Below, piece after piece: positions 43,448 to 53,097 of a DNA stretch of 64,000 bases. The position numbers were made by a program, and so were the translations under genes. Source of the DNA: Candidatus Nanopelagicales bacterium (GTDB lineage: Bacteria > Actinomycetota > Actinomycetes > S36-B12); the NCBI GenBank assembly GCA_018402235.1, contig JAGYJJ010000005.1, positions 124,001 through 188,000 on the forward strand. Direction: 5' to 3'. The notes beneath the pieces are model-generated. The model did no database searches, was not told the origin of the DNA, and saw only the letters and a list, made by a program, of their open reading frames with translations. Positions within the stretch are counted from its first letter, which is position 1, and each line of letters opens with the position of its first letter.

Positions 43448-44496
43448 CGAGCCAACGTTTCAGGCTCTCGTACACCTCACGTATCTGCCGAACGGACACG
43501 TTCTCGTCGGCGGTATGAGCGAGTGTGTGGATCCCCCGGCCCGTAGTTCAGGGCCGGGGTTCCTGCGTTCGAGAACCGCGCAACATCGGTCCACCCGTAC
43601 TTCGGCTTGGCTGGTAGTCCGATTGCGTTGACGAACTGCGCCACGAAGGGTTGATCCAAACCCGGGCGCGATCCTGACGCTTCATCCGTAACGGTGACGT
43701 CGTAGCCCTCGAATACTTCCTGCACGTGCTCGATTGCCTGCGGGACAGAAATGTCTGGCGCGAAACGGTAGTTGACGGTCACGATGCACTCGTCAGGAAT
43801 CACATTCCCGGCAACCCCGCCGCGGATTCCGACCGCGTTCAATCCCTCCCGGTACCGAAGACCGTCGACCATCGGCTCACGCGGTTGGTAAGTGGACAAC
43901 CGACCCAAGATGTCCGAGGCGCCGTGGACGGCGTTCCTTCCTTGCCACGAGCGAGCACTGTGCGCGCGTTCACCTTCTGCGCGAACCTCCACCCGGATCG
44001 TTCCTTGGCAACCACCCTCAACAACCCCGTTGCTGGGTTCCATGACTATTGCGAGGTCCGCGCGAAGGATGTTCTCGTCCTCGGATGCCAATCTGGCGAG
44101 GCCGTTATGGACCGCGGCCACTTCCTCGCAGTCGTAGAAGATGAAGCGCACGCCCACATGCGGATCAGTGACGTCGTGGGCGATTTTGGCTGCGACGGCT
44201 AGCCCACCTTTCATGTCAACTGAACCCAGGCCGAAGACTCGATCCCCTTCTATCCGGTGCGGCAGATTGCCCGCCGACGGCACGGTGTCCAGGTGCCCGG
44301 CCACAACCACCCGCGGCTCACCCACTTCAGCGATCAGTGCATTGCCCGAGCGCCGCACTCGCAGGTGCGGGCGATCACTCAGCGCAGCATCAAGTGAGTC
44401 GGCGATCTCGTGCTCGTGATGGGACTCACTGGGTATGTCGATGAGGGCAGCGGCCACATCAACCACGTCAGCCGACAGATCGATGCGTGGGGCCAC
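43434..44496 (-). pseudogene. dapE: Succinyl-diaminopimelate desuccinylase DapE, frameshifted near the C-terminus
   Basis: A metallopeptidase-like enzyme of lysine/diaminopimelate synthesis. The GTG at 44496 gives the usual start; the open frame to 44568 is longer. VVVAGHLDTVPSAGN, GSVDMKGGLAV and FYDCEEV provide the metal ligands, and PALNYGPGDP comes near the end. After GPGDP the frame runs into unrelated residues, while the next frame encodes TLAHTADENVSVRQIREVYESLKRWL and a stop at 43434, the family's normal ending. The shift sits in or next to the CCCCC run at 43533-43537, so a homopolymer error is the best reading. The pathway is normally essential. Confidence 0.85.
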
Positions 44497-44513
44497 GTGG
44501 ATACGGTAGCCGC

Positions 44514-45467
44514 GTGAGCGAAACGATTCTTCATGAGTTGACACCCGTGGCCGGTCCTGCAGCAGCACTCGGCCTAGCGACCATGGACGGCCCGGACGTC
44601 CTCGATGTCTGGTACCCGCAACCCGAACTCAGCAATACGCCTGCGGATGTTCCGAACCTCCACGCCGGAACCAAGGGCGACGACATCCGAGGAGTTTCGG
44701 TGGCCGCCGTGCGGACAGTGATCGAGGACCTCGCCTCTCCACCGGTCGACGCCGCGGACGCCTACCTGCGCCTGCATCTGCTGTCCCATCGGCTCGTGAA
44801 GCCCCGGACCATCAACCTCGATGGCATCTTCGGTGAGTTGCCGCTCGTCGCGTGGACCAATTTGGGACCCGTACCCACCGGTCGATTGAACGACGTACAG
44901 ATGCGCGCTCGGAGCAAGGGTGTGCACGTGACGGTCTTCGGGGTGGACCGATTTCCACGCATGGTCGATTACGTCGTTCCTGAAGGCGTGCGCATCGCCG
45001 ATGCTGATCGCGTGCGTCTTGGTGCTCATCTAGCCAGCGGCACCGTGGTGATGCACGAAGGCTTCGTCAACTTCAACGCCGGAACCCTGGGGACTTCGAT
45101 GGTGGAAGGTCGCATCAGCGCTGGCGTGGTGGTGGGTGATGGCTCCGACATCGGTGGTGGTGCATCCATCATGGGAACGCTGTCCGGTGGTGGGACCGAA
45201 GTGATCAGCATCGGCCGCGGCTGCTTAGTGGGTGCGAATGCCGGCGTGGGTATCTCGCTGGGCGACGACTGCGTGGTCGAGGCGGGGTGCTACATCACCG
45301 CAGGTTCCAAGGTGACGCTTCCCGACGGCGGTGTTGCCAAGGCCCGTGAACTGTCGGGGCACCCGGGGCTGTTGTTTCGACGTAACTCGCAATCCGGCGC
45401 ACTCGAAGCCGTCCAACGTACCGGGACCTGGGGCGGTCTGAACGCCGACCTCCACGCCAACACCTAG
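44514..45467 (+). CDS. dapD: Tetrahydrodipicolinate N-succinyltransferase
   Basis: 317 residues from the GTG at 44514. It has a helical N-terminal domain and a left-handed parallel beta-helix with hexapeptide turns ([33 protein letters not shown], then [22 protein letters not shown]). This is the actinobacterial-type DapD, which forms trimers and adds succinyl from succinyl-CoA in the diaminopimelate pathway. Its start is only 17 bases from the divergent dapE start. Confidence 0.95.
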   Translation: MSETILHELTPVAGPAAALGLATMDGPDVLDVWYPQPELSNTPADVPNLHAGTKGDDIRGVSVAAVRTVIEDLASPPVDAADAYLRLHLLSHRLVKPRTINLDGIFGELPLVAWTNLGPVPTGRLNDVQMRARSKGVHVTVFGVDRFPRMVDYVVPEGVRIADADRVRLGAHLASGTVVMHEGFVNFNAGTLGTSMVEGRISAGVVVGDGSDIGGGASIMGTLSGGGTEVISIGRGCLVGANAGVGISLGDDCVVEAGCYITAGSKVTLPDGGVAKARELSGHPGLLFRRNSQSGALEAVQRTGTWGGLNADLHANT

Positions 45468-45513
45468 CCCTAACCCCCCTCCTCCCCCCTCTGCTCTCTC
45501 CCCCTCTCCTCGT

Positions 45514-45582
45514 GCACTTTCCGCCAGCCTGTGGCGGATCGACGACCGATCCGCCAGGCCTTGGCGGAAAGACGGTCATTCC
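45514..45582. repeat. Left palindromic element flanking the AbiEi-DUF559 gene
   Basis: It begins with GCACTTTCCGCCAG (45514-45527). A perfect ten-base stem follows: TGGCGGATCG at 45532-45541 pairs with CGATCCGCCA at 45547-45556 around a five-base loop. It ends with TGGCGGAAAGACGGTCATTCC (45562-45582). It lies between the 3' ends of dapD and the nuclease gene, after a pyrimidine-rich run at about 45468-45510. It could act as a terminator, but no T tract follows. Confidence 0.85.
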
Positions 45583-45602
45583 ACCACCGCCAAATGCTCC
45601 GA

Positions 45603-46586
45603 TCATCGGTGACTTGCCAAAATCCGTCGAGCCACGTCCCCTGGTCGTTCCCAGATCTCCTGCCACGTCCACCGAACAACCGTCAGGCCGAGCGCACTCA
45701 ATCGATCCTGACGCAACTTCTCTGCCCGAACGTCGGCGATCTCGGCGTACTTGGCCATACCGTCTGCTTCGCCAACAACCTTGAGTTTCGGCCACCAAAA
45801 GTCCACTCGAGCAACGAAGCCTCGATCATCAAAGAACTCATGTTGCAGTTCCGGTTCCGGCACCCCACGACCCATCAGGCGGAATCGACTGATGGATTCC
45901 AGTGGTGATTCAGCACCCGAACGTGCAAACTCCACAAGTCGGCCGACCTGGATCACTCCTCTCCCGGCAGCCCATCTGCCAACGACGCTATGCAACTCGC
46001 CCGGCTCAATTCCTTGGCGTAACGCAGCATCTAGAACCGAAATTGCGTACTCCGATGAGAATTGAGCCGCAGCGGTAATCGCAGCTGACGGCAAACTGAT
46101 GACGGGCACGCCATGGCGAAACGTCACCTGTTCCGACCGTAAGTCACGCGTCAGGATGCGAAGCCCATCGATTCGATTGCGATCCTTACCCCTAGTCGAG
46201 GCGGGACGACGATCCTGATTCGCCTGCCGAACGAGTTCCAGGCGATCGGGAGTCCCGGGCGCTAGCGGCAACCCGTGGAGTTCCGCCGCATGCGCGCCAT
46301 AGACGAACGCCGGCTCACGCAAGCCCGTGAGCGCCCCCAGTGCGAGGAGTCGACGCATGGCAGGTGGATCCTTCACAGCTGCTACCCAGACGCCCCGCTC
46401 AACATATGCCCCGTGTCGGATCCGGTGTAGGCGGTCATCCCGAACCAAGGCCTGAATAATTGATTTGGGTATACCCGCGCCTTCCGCATCCCGAATTCGA
46501 AAGACCGGGCGCTGGTCTGTTACGTCGGCGCGCAGGAGTTCTAGAGCCTCGCTCAATTCATCATGTCGTCGGTGTGCGTAACCCAT
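45603..46586 (-). CDS. AbiEi-like/DUF559 putative endonuclease
   Basis: 327 residues from the ATG at 46586. The N-terminal third has a winged-helix-like stretch (VFRIRDAEGAGIPKSIIQALVRDDRLHRIRHGAYVERG), as in AbiEi antitoxins. The C-terminus (from about 235) has VDFWWPKLKVVGEADG with following Lys, Tyr and Gln and VVRWTWQEIWERPGDVARRIL. This is the DUF559/Vsr-like PD-(D/E)XK nuclease fold. It may cut DNA; its role, stand-alone or in a two-part defence unit, is unknown. No AbiEii partner is beside it. It is flanked on both sides by related palindromes and stands between dapD and gltA, which elsewhere often belong to one neighbourhood. Confidence 0.75.
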   Translation of the reverse strand: MGYAHRRHDELSEALELLRADVTDQRPVFRIRDAEGAGIPKSIIQALVRDDRLHRIRHGAYVERGVWVAAVKDPPAMRRLLALGALTGLREPAFVYGAHAAELHGLPLAPGTPDRLELVRQANQDRRPASTRGKDRNRIDGLRILTRDLRSEQVTFRHGVPVISLPSAAITAAAQFSSEYAISVLDAALRQGIEPGELHSVVGRWAAGRGVIQVGRLVEFARSGAESPLESISRFRLMGRGVPEPELQHEFFDDRGFVARVDFWWPKLKVVGEADGMAKYAEIADVRAEKLRQDRLSALGLTVVRWTWQEIWERPGDVARRILASHR

Positions 46587-46678
46587 GCATCCAGATTCGT
46601 CGCTAGGAAAGCACAGCACCAGACTCCGCTGTCAGTTGTGGATGCGGTGATCACAAGGTGGCGAATTGTCCACAGGTG

Positions 46679-46731
46679 CGCCAGTCTCTGGCGGAATGAC
46701 GGTCATTCCGCCAGAGACTGGCGGAAAGTGC
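46679..46731. repeat. Right palindromic element flanking the AbiEi-DUF559 gene
   Basis: 46679-46700 and 46702-46723 are a perfect 22-base inverted repeat around one central base. Each arm holds a smaller hairpin (CGCCAG-TCT-CTGGCG). The element ends CTGGCGGAAAGTGC (46718-46731), the exact inverse of the left element's outer end GCACTTTCCGCCAG. It lies between gltA and the nuclease gene and could fold into a cruciform. Confidence 0.95.
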
Positions 46732-46745
46732 GGTGGGAGGAAGGG

Positions 46746-48029
46746 CTAGCGGTCGGACATGGGGGTGTAGTCGCGCAGGACTTCGCCGGTATACACCTGT
46801 CGTGGGCGACCAATCTTGGTGGTCGGATCCTCGATCATCTCCTGCCACTGGGCGATCCAGCCGGGTAAACGTCCGAGCGCGAAGAGCACCGTGAACATGC
46901 GTGTGGGGAAACCCATCGCCTTGTAGATCAGGCCTGTGTAGAAGTCGACGTTCGGATACAACTTGCGTTCGATGAAGAACTCATCCGCAAGCGCCACTTC
47001 CTCCAAGCGCAAGGCGATATCGAGGAGCGGATCATCGACATTCATTTGCTCGAAGACCTCGTACGCGGTCTTCTTGACAACGGCAGCGCGCGGATCGTAA
47101 TTCTTATACACGCGGTGCCCGAAGCCCATGAGTTTCACACCCGCTTCACGTTCCTTCACCGAACGGATGAAGCGGTTGACCCCACCGCCGGAGGCGTGAA
47201 TGTTGTCCAACATTTCCAGCACCGCCTGATTCGCGCCGCCGTGCAGCGGGCCGAACAAAGCGTTGACGCCCGCGGAGACCGACGCGAACAGGTTTGCGTG
47301 CGAGGAGCCGACGAGTCGGACGGTGGAGGTGGAGCAGTTCTGTTCGTGGTCCGCGTGCAAGATCAACAACTGATCCAACGCGCGCGAAATAACCGGATTG
47401 ACCTCGTACGCCTCAGCCGGAACGCCAAAGGTCATCCGCAGGAAGTTGTCCTCGAAGGTATACGAGTTGTCCGGGTACATGAACGGCTGACCCACGGACT
47501 TCTTGTAAGCGTAGGCAGCGATGGTGGGCAACTTCGCCATCAAGCGAATGGTGGAAATGTGGACCTGCTCGGGATCGAAAGGATCAAGCGAATCCTGATA
47601 GAAGGTCGACAAGGCCGACACTGCGGACGACAACACTGCCATGGGATGCGCATCGCGAGGAAAACCATCGAAGAACCGGCGCAGGTCCTCGTGAAGCATC
47701 GTGTGCTTGGTGATTGATGCGGTGAACTCATCGAGTTGGCTCGGGGTGGGCAGTGAGCCGTAGATCAGCAGGTAGGAGGTTTCCAAGAAGGTGGACTGTT
47801 CGGCCAACTGTTCTATCGGGTAGCCGCGGTAACGCAGGATGCCTTCTTCGCCATCGATGAAGGTGATCGCCGAAGAACACGACGCTGTGTTGACAAATCC
47901 GTGATCCAAGGTGACGTGACCGGTGTCCTTGAGCAACGTGGAGATGCTCAGACCGGATTCTCCTTCGGTTGCCGGAACCACCGGAAGCGGCATATCGCCA
48001 CCAGGATGTCTCAGCGAGTAATCAGTCAC
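46746..48029 (-). CDS. gltA: Citrate synthase
   Basis: 427 residues from the GTG at 48029, with GGAGG upstream; the frame to 48110 is longer but not preferred. GHVTLDHGFVNTASC, IDGEEGILRYRGYPIEQLA, HADHEQNCSTSTVRLVGSS, FGPLHGGANQAVL and GFGHRVYKNYDPRA are the citrate-synthase motifs with the catalytic His and Asp region. It condenses acetyl-CoA and oxaloacetate in the TCA cycle. Confidence 0.96.
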   Translation of the reverse strand: MTDYSLRHPGGDMPLPVVPATEGESGLSISTLLKDTGHVTLDHGFVNTASCSSAITFIDGEEGILRYRGYPIEQLAEQSTFLETSYLLIYGSLPTPSQLDEFTASITKHTMLHEDLRRFFDGFPRDAHPMAVLSSAVSALSTFYQDSLDPFDPEQVHISTIRLMAKLPTIAAYAYKKSVGQPFMYPDNSYTFEDNFLRMTFGVPAEAYEVNPVISRALDQLLILHADHEQNCSTSTVRLVGSSHANLFASVSAGVNALFGPLHGGANQAVLEMLDNIHASGGGVNRFIRSVKEREAGVKLMGFGHRVYKNYDPRAAVVKKTAYEVFEQMNVDDPLLDIALRLEEVALADEFFIERKLYPNVDFYTGLIYKAMGFPTRMFTVLFALGRLPGWIAQWQEMIEDPTTKIGRPRQVYTGEVLRDYTPMSDR

Positions 48030-48154
48030 GCATACCTCCGAGGGCAGACTACCGACCGGTAACTTGCGAGGGCACCGGGGTTGAGAAGTCGGTCCTGTGA
48101 GAAGACTCACGACGGTTGAAAACCCTCACTTGCGCATGGACTGCTGAGCCAGGA

Positions 48155-49228
48155 CTACTGCGCTAGCAGGCGCAACACGGCTGCATCAATGCGCTCGTCG
48201 GTTGCCGTCAAAGCAACGCGCACGTGCGAGGCATCTCCATAAAAGGTCCCCGGCGCAACCAGGATTCCTCGGTCTGCGAACCATGCCGCGGTGTTCCAAG
48301 CGTCGTCACCTCGTGTTGTCCACAAATACAGACCCGCTTCACTGTGGTCGATACGAAAACCAATCTGCTCAAGTGCCGAGCGCAGCGCCGCTCGTCGTCG
48401 TTCGTACCGCCCGCGTTGCGCCTCAACGTGCAAATCGTCGTTATAAGCCGCGATCGCCGCTCGTTGAACCGGAGTCGGGACCATCATTCCCAAGTGCTTT
48501 CGAAGGGCTAGGAGCTGCGACACCAACGCCTGGTCGCCCGCCACAAAGCCGAAGCGATAACCGGCCATGGATGAGCGTTTCGACAATGAGTGAAGGGCCA
48601 GCAAACCTGAGACATCACCACCGTTAACGCGTGGATCCATGAGCGAGACCGGCTGCGCATCCCATCCGAGTTCGAAGTAGCACTCATCGCTCACGACGGG
48701 AATCCCTCGAGATCGCGCCCAGTTGATGATCTGTCTCATCCGATCGACGTGCATAACCGCCCCGGTCGGATTGCTCGGGGTGTTCAGCCAGATCAGCGAG
48801 GCGGCGGCAACGTCTTCAACCTCGTCTGTCGCAACGACCTTCGCGCCAGCCACAACCGCCCCCACGTGGTAGGTCGGATACGCAACTTCGGGAATGACGA
48901 CGACGTCTTCACTGCCCAGACCTAGGCCCGTAGGCAGCCACGCCACCATTTCCTTGGAACCGATGGTGGGAAGGATCCCCACGTCCGAGATCGAGTTGGC
49001 CCGTCGGATCAACCACCCCCGGCACGCGTCACTGAGTTCTGGAAGCCCTGCGGTTGTGGGATACCCCGGCGCATCGGCGGCACCGGCCAGTGCGCGCTGG
49101 ATCACAGCAGGAGTGGGATCAACGGGCGTGCCCACGGAAAGATCCACCACGCCCTCGGGGTGGGATCGCGCAACTTCCGCCAGGGGCGCGAGTGTGTCCC
49201 ACGGGAAATCCGGAAGCTGGACCTTCAT
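48155..49228 (-). CDS. dapC: Succinyldiaminopimelate transaminase
   Basis: 357 residues of the fold-type I PLP family. WLNTPSNPTGAVM, VVSDECYFELGWD and SLSKRSSMAGYRFGFV (Lys of the Schiff base) identify an aminotransferase. The position next to fdxA and close to dapD and dapE supports the succinyl-branch DapC. It starts 22 bases after the ferredoxin stop. Confidence 0.92.
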   Translation of the reverse strand: MKVQLPDFPWDTLAPLAEVARSHPEGVVDLSVGTPVDPTPAVIQRALAGAADAPGYPTTAGLPELSDACRGWLIRRANSISDVGILPTIGSKEMVAWLPTGLGLGSEDVVVIPEVAYPTYHVGAVVAGAKVVATDEVEDVAAASLIWLNTPSNPTGAVMHVDRMRQIINWARSRGIPVVSDECYFELGWDAQPVSLMDPRVNGGDVSGLLALHSLSKRSSMAGYRFGFVAGDQALVSQLLALRKHLGMMVPTPVQRAAIAAYNDDLHVEAQRGRYERRRAALRSALEQIGFRIDHSEAGLYLWTTRGDDAWNTAAWFADRGILVAPGTFYGDASHVRVALTATDERIDAAVLRLLAQ

Positions 49229-49249
49229 CCGACAACCGACGTGCTCGAA

Positions 49250-49567
49250 CTACTCCTTGCGGGGCACATTCGCCAACAAAGGCGCGTCAAAGGACTGCCC
49301 GCCCAACTTGCTCGCGCCGCCCGGGGAGCCCAGATCCGCGAAGAATTCCGCGTTGGCGGCGGTGTAATCGGACCATTCCTCCGGCACATCGTCTTCGTAG
49401 AAGATCGCTTCGACCGGGCACACCGGTTCACACGCTCCGCAGTCCACGCACTCATCCGGCTGGATGTACAGCATGCGGTCGCCTTCATAGATGCAATCGA
49501 CCGGACATTCCTCAATGCAGGACTTGTCCTTGACGTCTATACAGGGAAATGCGATGACATAGGTCAC
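49250..49567 (-). CDS. fdxA: 7Fe ferredoxin
   Basis: 105 residues from the GTG at 49567 with GGAGGC upstream. VTYVIAFPCIDVKDKSCIEECPVDCIYEG and CVDCGACEPVCPVEAI give the 3Fe-4S plus 4Fe-4S Cys pattern. It precedes dapC in many actinobacteria. It is an electron carrier in the cytoplasm. Confidence 0.95.
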   Translation of the reverse strand: MTYVIAFPCIDVKDKSCIEECPVDCIYEGDRMLYIQPDECVDCGACEPVCPVEAIFYEDDVPEEWSDYTAANAEFFADLGSPGGASKLGGQSFDAPLLANVPRKE

Positions 49568-49696
49568 CTCGTGCCTCCGGAGCAAGTGGTCGTTGCATGG
49601 AATTCCCATGCAGCCGAGCGCAACGCTACACAAGACCTCAGGCTAAGGGAGCAACCCGGGCTTGAGGGCTGCCCGGCGTCCCGCATCGCGGTCTCA

Positions 49697-51571
49697 TTAA
49701 CCGACCGGCACTTCCTGGGCGGGAACGTTGTCGAAGACCTCCAGGTCTCCTGCCGGAGCGCTTGGGGCTGGGGTGGGCCCGTTGCCGGAATTGGGCCCAT
49801 CTCCTGCAGGTGCGTCCTGCGGTGTGCGCTCTTCCTCGTTCTCCTTTTCCTTGTCCTTCTTGGGATCCTTGCCGCACACAACGTTCGGCGCCGCTCGATA
49901 GAAGGTTCGAATCGTCTCGCGCTTAACTTCCTCATCGTCGTTGAAGAAGACGCGGTCGACGTTGATGGAGAAGCCTGGAATGCCCTGCTGCGGGGAACAT
50001 CCGTCCTTCTTTTTCCGGTAGATCGTCTCTGGCTTGCGAACACCCGTCCGCGGGCCGAACTCGGCTTCAATGGCGTCGTAAATGCGCGTACCCCAGAAGT
50101 CGACGGTCATCGACGTGTTTGTCATCTTCGTCGTGATCAGAACAGGATGCGGGCTGTTATTTCGGAACTTCATATCGAATATGCCCCACGCAACGGTTGC
50201 TTCCAGACCCGGCTGATACCTCGAGATGTAAATCGAATGAGCACGCGTGTCGACACGTTCCATGCCGGCGAAAAATGCTGCTGTCCACACAGCGGTAGTC
50301 GCAGCGGAAACGCCACCGCCCAAAGCGTCCGCGAAGACACCTCCTGGACCGATGATGATTCCTTCCGTATATCCATTCTCAACCGTGCGTTCTTTGATGG
50401 TGTCGTTCATGGAGAAGGTCTCTCCCGGCATCAAGATCGTGCTGTTCACGTATCTGGCAGCCTGGCCGATGTTCGTTACTCGGTAGGCGGCGTAATCGAA
50501 CTTCTGCGTGAATGTTGAGAGCTTGTCCTTGACACCAAGAGCTTCCGCGTCCGCAGTGGTGAATGCTGGTTGACGTTCACCTTCAGGGACAATCACGTCG
50601 CGGCTGCCCCCTGCTGAGACGTCTTGACCGAGGACGCTGAGAACGCGCTGCGCTAGATCATCGTCCTCAACTCCACCGCCTGCACGGCTTGGAACAATGC
50701 GCAACTTGCCGTTCTTGTTAACCCGGAAGCGGGCATCTTGGGGTTCTTCAGCGAGGGAAAGTTCATCCGCGATTGACGCGTACAGCTGAGCTCCGTCGAG
50801 TTCAGGCACGTAGTTGCCGTTAACCGCCGAGAAAGTGAGCGCGTTCCCGATCACTGTCGCCGGAATCTCCGCAACAACATCTCCTATGACCACATTCACC
50901 GGACCCGATACCGCAGCCTGCGCAAACGCATTCGCAGCCTCCGCGTTTGCCACGGTCACGAACGGTTCCTCGATCACTACAGGTAGGTCGAGTTTGCGCC
51001 GAGGTTCGGTAATGGAATCCACGATCAACGTTCGCGTGGCTTCACGATCGATCGAGCGACCCTGTTGACCGGCAACATAAGTGACCGCTGCACCGCGAAC
51101 ACTCAGCTGCGGATCCACCGGCTGCGTTGTCACAAGCCGATCGAAGGCACCCATCTGCAGATCAAGTGTGTCGTCTTCAACCACCACTACCGGCGCGACC
51201 TCAACGCCACTTCCGAAGAAGCGGGCAAGTGGGTTCCATGGAGTTCGCAGGAGCGGCTCAATGGTCTCTTGAGCATTTACCCACACGCCCGCCTGACGTG
51301 GCTTGACGATGAGAACTTCTCCATCGTTGTCGAATTCCAGTGACTCCGCCGCAGGTCCAGCAACCTCTTCGCGGACCTTCTCGACGGCGGCATCGCGGCC
51401 CAATCCACCAACGGGGACGCCGTTCACCGTGGTTCCAGCGGGAACGACCGGGCCGGCCAGGGCGGTCACGAGCACCGCCACGGCCACGAGCGCCAACACG
51501 CCCCCGGCGATCGAGGCCACGATGATCTGAATCCGAGAGGGGCGCCACTGCCGACGATGTGACTCTGCCAC
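49697..51571 (-). CDS. VanW-family cell-wall protein
   Basis: 624 residues with an N-terminal membrane anchor (about 14-40). Two PG-binding-4-like domains follow (about 45-330), with GVPVGGLGRDAAVEKVREEVAG, and then the VanW domain (about 355-545) with RYVNSTILMPGETFSMND and GGGVSAATTAVWTAAFFAGM. A charged, Pro-rich tail follows. Such proteins face the outside and probably interact with peptidoglycan; despite the name, they do not by themselves give vancomycin resistance. Confidence 0.9.
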   Translation of the reverse strand: MAESHRRQWRPSRIQIIVASIAGGVLALVAVAVLVTALAGPVVPAGTTVNGVPVGGLGRDAAVEKVREEVAGPAAESLEFDNDGEVLIVKPRQAGVWVNAQETIEPLLRTPWNPLARFFGSGVEVAPVVVVEDDTLDLQMGAFDRLVTTQPVDPQLSVRGAAVTYVAGQQGRSIDREATRTLIVDSITEPRRKLDLPVVIEEPFVTVANAEAANAFAQAAVSGPVNVVIGDVVAEIPATVIGNALTFSAVNGNYVPELDGAQLYASIADELSLAEEPQDARFRVNKNGKLRIVPSRAGGGVEDDDLAQRVLSVLGQDVSAGGSRDVIVPEGERQPAFTTADAEALGVKDKLSTFTQKFDYAAYRVTNIGQAARYVNSTILMPGETFSMNDTIKERTVENGYTEGIIIGPGGVFADALGGGVSAATTAVWTAAFFAGMERVDTRAHSIYISRYQPGLEATVAWGIFDMKFRNNSPHPVLITTKMTNTSMTVDFWGTRIYDAIEAEFGPRTGVRKPETIYRKKKDGCSPQQGIPGFSINVDRVFFNDDEEVKRETIRTFYRAAPNVVCGKDPKKDKEKENEEERTPQDAPAGDGPNSGNGPTPAPSAPAGDLEVFDNVPAQEVPVG

Positions 51572-51722
51572 TGACCCCTCTCCCCCCTACGGCTCTCTCA
51601 GAACGGACCCACGGAACAGACCTACGGAACAGGCCTGCGGAATGGACCTAACGGACAATCGGCGCTCGGACGCTAGATGGTCGATCCACCGTCCACGCCC
51701 GATGGTAAGCAGACCCACCCGG

Positions 51723-52163
51723 TTAGGCCAAACCCGAGGGTTCTCCCGCACGTCCGGCACCGGCCCGAACATCGGACCTGGTTAACCCCATGCTGGCGAA
51801 GGATCGCGGTGGCAAAGTCGCGAGCGCCGAACCGAAAACAGCGCCACCGAGCACATATCCCCACTGGCGCACGCCACTACTCACGGCGATGTCCCCCGCC
51901 GGGGTTTCCGTGGCCAGGAAGAAGGTCATGACCAGCCATCCTGCGAGCACGAACCAACCGGCTGATCGACGGTGGACCAATTTCGCAGCGCCCCTGATCG
52001 TTACCAAGAGAACGACGACGACGATAACCACACCCCACGGCACGACCAGGTAGCGACCGTCAAACGTCCAGATGAATCGGTGGGCTTGGACGAATCCTCC
52101 GGCTAATCCGATCACCAGCCCAGCGATCGTCGCCGCAACAAGCGAAACACTCGTGCGTGTCAC
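51723..52163 (-). CDS. DUF6113-like membrane protein
   Basis: 146 residues with four hydrophobic segments and a short polar tail. [34 protein letters not shown] and [20 protein letters not shown] fit DUF6113, which is commonly downstream of mshB. Its start overlaps the mshB stop by four bases. The function is unknown. Confidence 0.75.
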   Translation of the reverse strand: MTRTSVSLVAATIAGLVIGLAGGFVQAHRFIWTFDGRYLVVPWGVVIVVVVLLVTIRGAAKLVHRRSAGWFVLAGWLVMTFFLATETPAGDIAVSSGVRQWGYVLGGAVFGSALATLPPRSFASMGLTRSDVRAGAGRAGEPSGLA

Positions 52164-53056
52164 GCGTCGAGCCCGGCGAACAGATCCATTTCGTGTTCGC
52201 CGTCGTCCAAAGTCCGATTACCGCGCGCTAACCGGAAATACTCCGTTCCCATAACTTCCGAGCCGAGGTTGTTGGACAAAGCAAAGAAGCCGTCGTCTAC
52301 GGTCACTTGGGTTTGGTGCGCCGCCAGCGCATTCATTTTGGTGTCTAGGAATTCGTGCGCATCGATACGCGTGGTGATGAGGTGATCGTCACAAGCGAAT
52401 GGGATGTCGTCCGGATCCATCAAGGCGAATTCAGAATTCGAGCCCTGCTCGCGAAGGGCCAAGATCCCCGACCTTACGACACTGCGCGGGAAAGCCGTCC
52501 AGTAAACCTTGGGAACCGACCACGGCTCTCCCGCCTGCGGATCGAATCCAGGTGATTCCGCGAGGGCTATTGCATAGTGCGTGACGCGATGCGCCTGAAT
52601 GTGATCTGGGTGACCGTAGCCACCGAAGTCGTCGTAGGTCACCACCACGTGCGGGCGGGTTTCGCGGATGATCGGCACGAGTTCTCGCGCGGCCTCGAGA
52701 AGATCGGCGCGCCAGAAGGAATCGGCACGATCGTTGCTCGGGACTCCCATCATTCCGGAATCTCGGAAGCGACCAGGTCCACCGAGGAAGCGGTGATCAC
52801 CCACACCCAAAATCCGCATCGCCTCCGCTAATTCGCCGATACGGTGCTGACCCAACCCATCGCTGTGCTCAGCGGCAAGGTGGGCGAGTCCGGGAACGAG
52901 GATCTCCCCTTCCTCCCCGAGGGTGCAGGTGACGAGGGTCACCTCGGCGCCCTCTGCGGCGTACTTAGCCATGGTGGCGCCGGTCCCGATGGTTTCGTCG
53001 TCCGGGTGGGCGTGAACCACGAGCATCCGCCGGTCGTCGTCGGTTGGGTTTTTCAC
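52160..53056 (-). CDS. mshB: N-acetyl-1-D-myo-inosityl-2-amino-2-deoxy-alpha-D-glucopyranoside deacetylase MshB
   Basis: 298 residues. [23 protein letters not shown] holds the zinc ligands and catalytic Asp. [25 protein letters not shown] and [19 protein letters not shown] are the LmbE/MshB signature. It deacetylates GlcNAc-inositol in mycothiol synthesis, which points to an actinobacterium. Confidence 0.94.
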   Translation of the reverse strand: MKNPTDDDRRMLVVHAHPDDETIGTGATMAKYAAEGAEVTLVTCTLGEEGEILVPGLAHLAAEHSDGLGQHRIGELAEAMRILGVGDHRFLGGPGRFRDSGMMGVPSNDRADSFWRADLLEAARELVPIIRETRPHVVVTYDDFGGYGHPDHIQAHRVTHYAIALAESPGFDPQAGEPWSVPKVYWTAFPRSVVRSGILALREQGSNSEFALMDPDDIPFACDDHLITTRIDAHEFLDTKMNALAAHQTQVTVDDGFFALSNNLGSEVMGTEYFRLARGNRTLDDGEHEMDLFAGLDA

Positions 53057-53097
53057 GGTGTCAGGCTACTTGCGCGACGGACCATGGCCCCCACTAG

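Noticed and set aside
45468-45512. Polypyrimidine tract after dapD as a terminator
   Set aside because: It is rich in C and T but has no preceding stem; any terminator function would come from the palindrome that follows.
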